In this document: one piece after another, positions 6,701 to 8,804 of the stretch
Position numbering within the stretch: the first letter of the stretch is position 1
How the letters are laid out: the number at the start of each line of letters is the position of its first letter
Assembly (NCBI GenBank): GCA_021157815.1
Contig: JAGGVT010000144.1
Span: forward strand, 1-8,804
Reading direction: 5' to 3'
Length of the DNA: 8,804 bases
Source: a bacterium
GTDB taxonomy: Bacteria > JAJVIF01 > JAGGVT01
The notes under the pieces: model-generated
The model's database searches: none
Told to the model about the DNA's origin: nothing
What the model saw: only the letters and a program-made list of their open reading frames with translations
Program-made: the position numbers and the translations under genes

Positions 6701-6898
6701 ATCTTTCAGAGTGCGTCCCCACGCGTGGTGAACGCCCATCGGATTGTTTGCTGTAATGGGGCCGTCCAGAAATGAATATCGCTTGCCACTGTCGCGATTC
6801 TTCTCGACAAGTTTATTGAATGCTTCGGTTTCCTTCCAGAACGCAAGGATTTTTTTATCGATCTCGATGAAGTTTAACGGTTCCGGCGGTTTGAACAT
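3773..6898 (-). CDS. ileS: Isoleucyl-tRNA synthetase, divergent long form
   Basis: This 1041-residue class I synthetase charges tRNA-Ile. The HIGH position reads PMGVHHAWG (53-61) and the KMSKS position reads EMHKSWGN (591-598); both differ from consensus. The editing (CP1) domain has WTTTPWTLTAN (223-233) and GTGVVHIAPGCGLEDY (312-327), so proofreading of valine should be intact. Cys pairs C182/C185, C391/C394, C462/C464 and C502/C505 suggest zinc ribbons in the connective regions. DWCISRKRFWG (444-454) and NWYIRRSRRRLWKG (716-729) are typical IleRS blocks ahead of and within the anticodon-binding part. The C-terminus (about 840-1041) lacks the zinc finger of E. coli-type IleRS, as in long archaeal/eukaryal-like forms. 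The start at 6896-6898 is chosen for AGGAG at 6910-6914. An upstream in-frame ATG at 7000 would put the 75-bp repeat into the protein. No T-box leader is visible. Confidence 0.94.
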   Translation of the reverse strand: MFKPPEPLNFIEIDKKILAFWKETEAFNKLVEKNRDSGKRYSFLDGPITANNPMGVHHAWGRTLKDIYQRFMAMRGYHQRYQNGFDCQGLWVEVEVEKDLGLNSKKDILDFGLDNFSKACKERVLKYSQTITEQSLALGQWMDWGNDYFTMTDKNIESIWTFLKKCNEMGLLYKGHRPMPWCARCGTSLSQHEMLDSYKDMKHDSVYLKLPITDKPNEFMLVWTTTPWTLTANTALAVHPKFEYAKVKQNGDILYLSVDVLHRLDGDYEQIGVVTGKELIGLRYTGPFDDFEAQKAIDHKIIAWEMISSEEGTGVVHIAPGCGLEDYELSQIKENDIGMIAPIDEAGDYIDGFGDFTGRNVADIAPAVFEHLKQKGFLYKTEEYEHRYPTCWRCGADLVFRLVDEWFIATEELKPRLYKANETIKWSPDFLKKRMDDWLFNMGDWCISRKRFWGLPLPFYSCSCGETTIIGSKEELAEKAGIDLKDIPELHRPWIDDIEITCPKCGKKVKRVLDVGDCWLDAGIVPFSTMSYFTDHEEWEKWFPAELIIEMRAQIRCWFYSMLFMSVVLEDAAPYKVCMAHEKVGDEDGKEMHKSWGNAIWFDDAVKIMGADVMRWIYAGQPKTTPLRFGYSPGKEVVKKFLQFWNCYSFFVTYANIDNPKFESWDKPPKEVSCDLDRWIISRMQSFISSTWKNYEEYEISAIVQSCETFWDDLSNWYIRRSRRRLWKGEFDADKQSGYDTLYYCLVATIRLLAPIIPFVTEDMYQNLVRSNYPDAPESVHHTEYPKADDSLCDTELENDIAKMRAAVSLALAARQRSKMKVRQPLAAVYFVVSDDSKEAVERFSDDVLSELNVKEIKFVDNFDELLDVKLMIDLRKAGPVFGKNVNAVKSAMEVLDSSTRNNWVKSHGDIEIQVNGESVTVPDEMILMEKVEGERFVIETDGQIHAALDTELTDELRMEGFAREAVRRIQVYRKDIGLDVEDRINLAVCGDDALMRALDSMRKYIAEEVLAQKFEISDSLSDGKDFEFGGMKLTVSIMKA

Positions 6899-6953
6899 TA
6901 GCGTGTTTTCTCCTGAGCTATAAAAAATAGATTTCCAAAACATAAATTCCTGA

Positions 6954-7028
6954 TAGCCCGGTTTCTTATTAACCGGGGAAATGGCGATAAATTCACACAT
7001 TACCCCGGCGAAAGGACGCCGGGTTACA
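6954..7028 (+). repeat. 75-bp double-hairpin repeat, copy B
   Basis: This is the second full copy of the family at 3266-3340, in the same orientation. It also sits directly upstream of a minus-strand gene (ileS, about 55 nt from its start). The hairpins are CCCGGTT/AACCGGG (6957-6977) and CCCCGGC with GCCGGG (around 7003-7023). TAGCCCGG and CCGGGTTACA form its ends. Any long-start reading of ileS would translate through it. Confidence 0.8.
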
Positions 7029-7080
7029 ATAAAATATGTTTTTTCGAATGCCTTAAATAATTAATTACAAATATTCATGA

Positions 7081-7095
7081 CAATCCTGAGGATTG
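7081..7095. repeat. Short perfect hairpin CAATCC-TGA-GGATTG
   Basis: A 6-bp stem with a 3-nt loop lies between repeat copies B and C, downstream of the helix-turn-helix gene. No T-run follows it on the minus strand, so it is a poor terminator. Confidence 0.35.
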
Positions 7096-7108
7096 ACAAT
7101 CAGCTGAC

Positions 7109-7165
7109 AGTCCGGTTTTTCATTAACCGGGAAAGCGGGGCGATAAATCATTTCGACCCCACCTG
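7109..7165 (+). repeat. Decayed partial copy (C) of the 75-bp repeat, overlapping a gene end
   Basis: AGTCCGGTTTTTCATTAACCGGGAAA (7109-7134, given here only as the hairpin TCCGGTT/AACCGGG) matches the first hairpin of copies A and B. The following CGATAAAT and CCCC segments also line up with copy B. The second GC-rich hairpin is missing or diverged past about 7165. The right part folds by itself (GGGG-CGA with TCG-A-CCCC). The stop codon (7148-7150) and last codons of the helix-turn-helix gene lie inside it. Confidence 0.6.
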
Positions 7166-7342
7166 GCTGTTGGATGGCTGCGCCGCGTATTGCTCAAGGT
7201 CACAACGGCGTATCCTCCAGTGCTTGCCGACTTTGAATCCCGGCAGGCGGCCCTCCTGTAAAAGTTTGTATATGGTCGGCACCGGTACTCGCAGGTATTG
7301 GGCGACCTCGTTGACAATCATAATGTCAATATCATCTTTCAT
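7148..7342 (-). CDS. Small excisionase-family (MerR-like, HTH_17) DNA-binding protein
   Basis: This 64-residue protein is almost entirely one winged helix-turn-helix. VNEVAQYLRVPVPTIYKLLQ (10-29) is the HTH, and LPGFKVGKHWRIRRCDLEQY (33-52) is the wing with the family's K-V-G-x-x-W-R-I pattern. Family members include phage/plasmid excisionases and many stand-alone chromosomal regulators; no integrase is nearby, so a regulatory role is more likely. The ATG at 7340-7342 has only a weak GGTGAT site 7 nt upstream (7350-7355). A second in-frame ATG at residue 8 has none. The C-terminal tail (AAQPSNSQVGSK) and stop codon come partly from a decayed repeat copy, which suggests the original 3' end was altered by that repeat. 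It is divergent from the glycosyltransferase gene and has a perfect-consensus promoter. Confidence 0.85.
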   Translation of the reverse strand: MKDDIDIMIVNEVAQYLRVPVPTIYKLLQEGRLPGFKVGKHWRIRRCDLEQYAAQPSNSQVGSK

Positions 7343-7356
7343 TTAGAATATCACCA

Positions 7357-7397
7357 TCCCGAAATCTATTTACGGGAGCACGGATGTTTCTATCCGT
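7357..7397 (-). other. Two small hairpins in the leader of the helix-turn-helix gene
   Basis: Between the promoter and the ATG, TCCCG/CGGGA (7357-7361 with 7373-7377, 11-nt loop) and ACGGAT/ATCCGT (7380-7385 with 7392-7397, 6-nt loop) can form. With a transcription start near 7412 the leader is about 70 nt, long for such a small gene. The inner hairpin would lie just ahead of the weak ribosome binding site. The second stem could also be a DNA operator. Confidence 0.4.
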
Positions 7398-7418
7398 TCT
7401 TTACAGATGTTCCCGGTT

Positions 7419-7446
7419 ATTATATGAGTCGGCATTTATGTGTCAA
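7419..7446 (-). promoter_or_regulatory. Perfect-consensus sigma70 promoter of the helix-turn-helix gene
   Basis: On the minus strand TTGACA (7441-7446), a 16-nt spacer and TATAAT (7419-7424) both match consensus exactly. It is the best promoter in the window and points away from the glycosyltransferase gene. Confidence 0.75.
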
Positions 7447-7488
7447 GGTTAAATTTCATTCAATGCATTTCTGTCATGCGTCTTAATT

Positions 7489-7497
7489 TGTTATAAT
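7489..7497 (+). promoter_or_regulatory. Extended -10 promoter of the glycosyltransferase gene
   Basis: TG-T-TATAAT (7489-7497) is a full extended -10 element; the -35 region (near 7469-7474, TTCTGT) is weak, as is usual for extended -10 promoters. Transcription would start near 7504, leaving a leader of only about 25 nt. Confidence 0.5.
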
Positions 7498-7528
7498 GCG
7501 TTTTTAAATTTTACTTTTGGATTCGATT

Positions 7529-8533
7529 ATGCCTGATTGTGTACTGGCTTTTATAATTTCGTTTATATCAACGGTAATATTAACGCCGGCTGTACGTTGG
7601 TTGTGCATACGTTTTGCGTTTTATGCCGACCCCAATCCGATAATCGCGACTCACAAGGTGGCTAAACCAACTCTTGGCGGAATCGCGGTTTATTTCTCCT
7701 TCCTTATCGCGCTTGCTGTTGTGATGATTCAAACAAACCAGATTTTATTTTTCCTCAAACTGCTCGCTGGAACAATGCCGATTTTTATCATGGGAATCTA
7801 TGATGATTTAAAAGGTTTGAGTTTCAAGTTCAAGGGACTTGCGGAAATTATCCTGGTTATCGCTTTCGTTTTAATTTTCAAAATCAAACCCGGATTTGAT
7901 GTTCATCCCGTTTTTGATTATTTTCTGATGCTCTTCTGGTTTGTTGGAATAATCAACGCTATCAATTTAATAGACATAATGGATGGCCTTGCATCTGGAA
8001 TCGGTTTGTTTGCGTCGCTGGGATTTTTTGTGCTCGCGGCCCTGATGGGCAGGCCCGAACTAATCCCCATTGCCGCCGCTCTTGCCGGATGTTACCTTGC
8101 GTTTCTATATTTCAATTTCAATCCCGCGAAAATATTTCTCGGCGACAACGGCTCTCTTGTAATGGGGCTTGCGCTTGCATATCTTGCTTTCGAATTGTTT
8201 GGGCACGAACCTTTATCGCCAAAAACAATGGCGCCTGTGATTATTCTGGCAATTCCTATTTTTGAGGTGTTCCTGCTTGTTCTGAGACGATTAAAAAAGA
8301 AAATAGGAGTATTCGAGGGTTCGCCTGATCATCTCGCGCTTGTTATTCAATCCTTTGGGTACTCAATACCTAAAACAGCGGTTATTATCTATCTCGTTGC
8401 CGCGATTCTTGTCGTCCTGGGATTATTGGTCGCAACATCATCAGTAACAGTCCAGGTGATTGTTTCGATTGTTGTTCTTGTAACGGCGGCATTTTTGCTT
8501 GGATTTATGCGTAACGTTAAGGTGAAAGGATAG
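7529..8533 (+). CDS. Polyprenyl-phosphate sugar-1-phosphate transferase (WecA/TagO/MraY family, GT4)
   Basis: This 334-residue polytopic inner-membrane enzyme moves a sugar-1-phosphate, typically GlcNAc-1-P from its UDP form, onto undecaprenyl phosphate to start an envelope polysaccharide. Motifs in order: HKVAKPTLGGIAVY (42-55), YDDLKGLSFKFKG (91-103) with Mg-binding D92-D93, NAINLIDIMDGLASG (143-157) with D149 and D152, FNFNPAKIFLGDNGS (195-209) with D206, PIFEVFLLVLRR (243-254), and GSPDHLAL (264-271). The last block replaces the HxHH loop of E. coli WecA, and E246 stands where TagO has Asp, so the sugar is not certain. About 10-11 hydrophobic segments are visible. MraY itself is less likely, since no cell-wall cluster gene flanks it. 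The ATG at 7529 is chosen; a TTG at 7517 would add four residues. Neither has a strong Shine-Dalgarno site. The gene is apparently monocistronic, with no clear terminator. Confidence 0.9.
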   Translation: MPDCVLAFIISFISTVILTPAVRWLCIRFAFYADPNPIIATHKVAKPTLGGIAVYFSFLIALAVVMIQTNQILFFLKLLAGTMPIFIMGIYDDLKGLSFKFKGLAEIILVIAFVLIFKIKPGFDVHPVFDYFLMLFWFVGIINAINLIDIMDGLASGIGLFASLGFFVLAALMGRPELIPIAAALAGCYLAFLYFNFNPAKIFLGDNGSLVMGLALAYLAFELFGHEPLSPKTMAPVIILAIPIFEVFLLVLRRLKKKIGVFEGSPDHLALVIQSFGYSIPKTAVIIYLVAAILVVLGLLVATSSVTVQVIVSIVVLVTAAFLLGFMRNVKVKG

Positions 8534-8665
8534 ATTGTCGCATATTGTGTTATTATGAATTTTGATTCTGGAAGAAGATGTATCTCCAATTATTTATTGA
8601 TAATAGGATACCTCTGAAAAAGCAAGAAATGATGCTAATTTTTATAAGCGAGAAAGAATGGATTC
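8534..8665. other. AT-rich non-coding stretch
   Basis: No gene, promoter or strong hairpin was found. A 49-codon reading frame from the ATG at 8578 runs on into the palindromic repeats to the right and is judged spurious. Confidence 0.5.
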
Positions 8666-8677
8666 CGGCTTTCGCCG
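8666..8677. repeat. Truncated REP-like hairpin
   Basis: CGGC-TTTC-GCCG forms a small hairpin inside ATGGATTCCGGCTTTCGCCG. This resembles the left side of common REP-type palindromes whose other half would read GGAATGAC-like. That half is missing: the GCTGTTGAAAAA inverted repeat begins at the last base of the stem. Confidence 0.45.
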
Positions 8678-8804
8678 CTGTTGAAAAAGGGCTGAATGTA
8701 GGGGGTAGGTCTCTGTGCCTACCCTAAATATTGGCATAAATACAGGGCAACCACGGAGAGTTGCCCCTACGGTCTGGGACAAAACGGGGTTTTTCAACAG
8801 CCCC
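8677..8804. repeat. Composite palindromic element with 12-bp terminal inverted repeats, possibly cut by the window end
   Basis: GCTGTTGAAAAA (8677-8688) is matched exactly by TTTTTCAACAGC (8790-8801), so the outer arms enclose about 100 nt. Inside are two hairpins: GGGTAGG/CCTACCC (8703-8709 with 8718-8724) and GGGCAAC/GTTGCCC (8745-8751 with 8760-8766). A longer pairing GTAGGGG/CCCCTAC (8698-8704 with 8764-8770) overlaps both. The GGCTGTTGAAAAA-type end resembles insertion-sequence termini, so a MITE is likely. No transposase reading frame is present, and the right boundary may continue past the window. Confidence 0.7.

Noticed and set aside
6899-7000. Longer ileS start adding 34 residues
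   Set aside because: The extension would translate part of repeat copy B and has no IleRS-like sequence; AGGAG at 6910-6914 supports the start at 6898.
3266-7028. CRISPR-like array formed by the repeated 75-bp units
   Set aside because: There are only two full copies, kilobases apart, with no regular spacers and no cas gene.
6899-7080. T-box riboswitch ahead of ileS
   Set aside because: No T-box consensus (AGGGTGGNACCGCG-like) or terminator/antiterminator layout on the minus strand; the structure there is the repeat family.
7148-7342. Prophage or integrative element signalled by the excisionase-like protein
   Set aside because: No integrase, attachment-site duplication or phage gene is nearby; the fold is shared by many ordinary chromosomal regulators.
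8578-8727. 49-codon reading frame after the glycosyltransferase gene
   Set aside because: Its second half is read through REP-like and palindromic sequence (giving the typical WIPAFA-type read-through peptide), and it resembles no protein I know.

Overview
The window is bacterial chromosomal DNA of moderate, slightly AT-leaning composition. Two encoded lipoproteins with a lipobox, an undecaprenyl-phosphate sugar-1-phosphate transferase, sigma70-type promoters and Shine-Dalgarno sites show a bacterium. The phylum cannot be fixed from the sequence. The divergent isoleucyl-tRNA synthetase and the many small palindromic repeats would suit an uncultured environmental lineage, but that is inference.

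Layout, left to right. The 3' part of a creatininase-family amidohydrolase gene (1-726, +) is followed by a small single-cluster ferredoxin gene (867-1103, +) with its own promoter and a dyad over the -10 region. A 26-bp-arm inverted repeat (1121-1209) separates the ferredoxin from a convergent zinc-ribbon/RDD membrane protein gene (1272-1847, -). A short divergent promoter region leads to a lipoprotein gene (1950-2384, +) that ends in a clear intrinsic terminator. A 179-bp palindromic element with perfect 31-bp arms (2446-2624) follows. Then comes a minus-strand cluster, in transcription order: ileS (6898-3773), a lipoprotein gene only 4 nt downstream (3768-3346), and an HD-domain phosphohydrolase gene (3236-2682). 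Upstream of ileS is a small excisionase-type helix-turn-helix gene (7342-7148, -) with a perfect-consensus promoter. It is divergent from a WecA/TagO/MraY-like glycosyltransferase gene (7529-8533, +). The right end (about 8666-8804) is a composite of nested palindromes bounded by 12-bp inverted repeats.

The genes are mostly housekeeping (translation, envelope polymer initiation, redox, nucleotide or phosphate-ester hydrolysis) plus envelope proteins of unknown role. I see no defence system, CRISPR array, phage module or biosynthetic cluster. The most unusual features are non-coding: at least four different palindromic repeat families fill nearly every intergenic gap. One is a 75-bp family with two full copies and one decayed copy, and the decayed copy runs into the 3' end of the helix-turn-helix gene. 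The synthetase has altered HIGH and KMSKS signatures, which is the most interesting protein-level feature.
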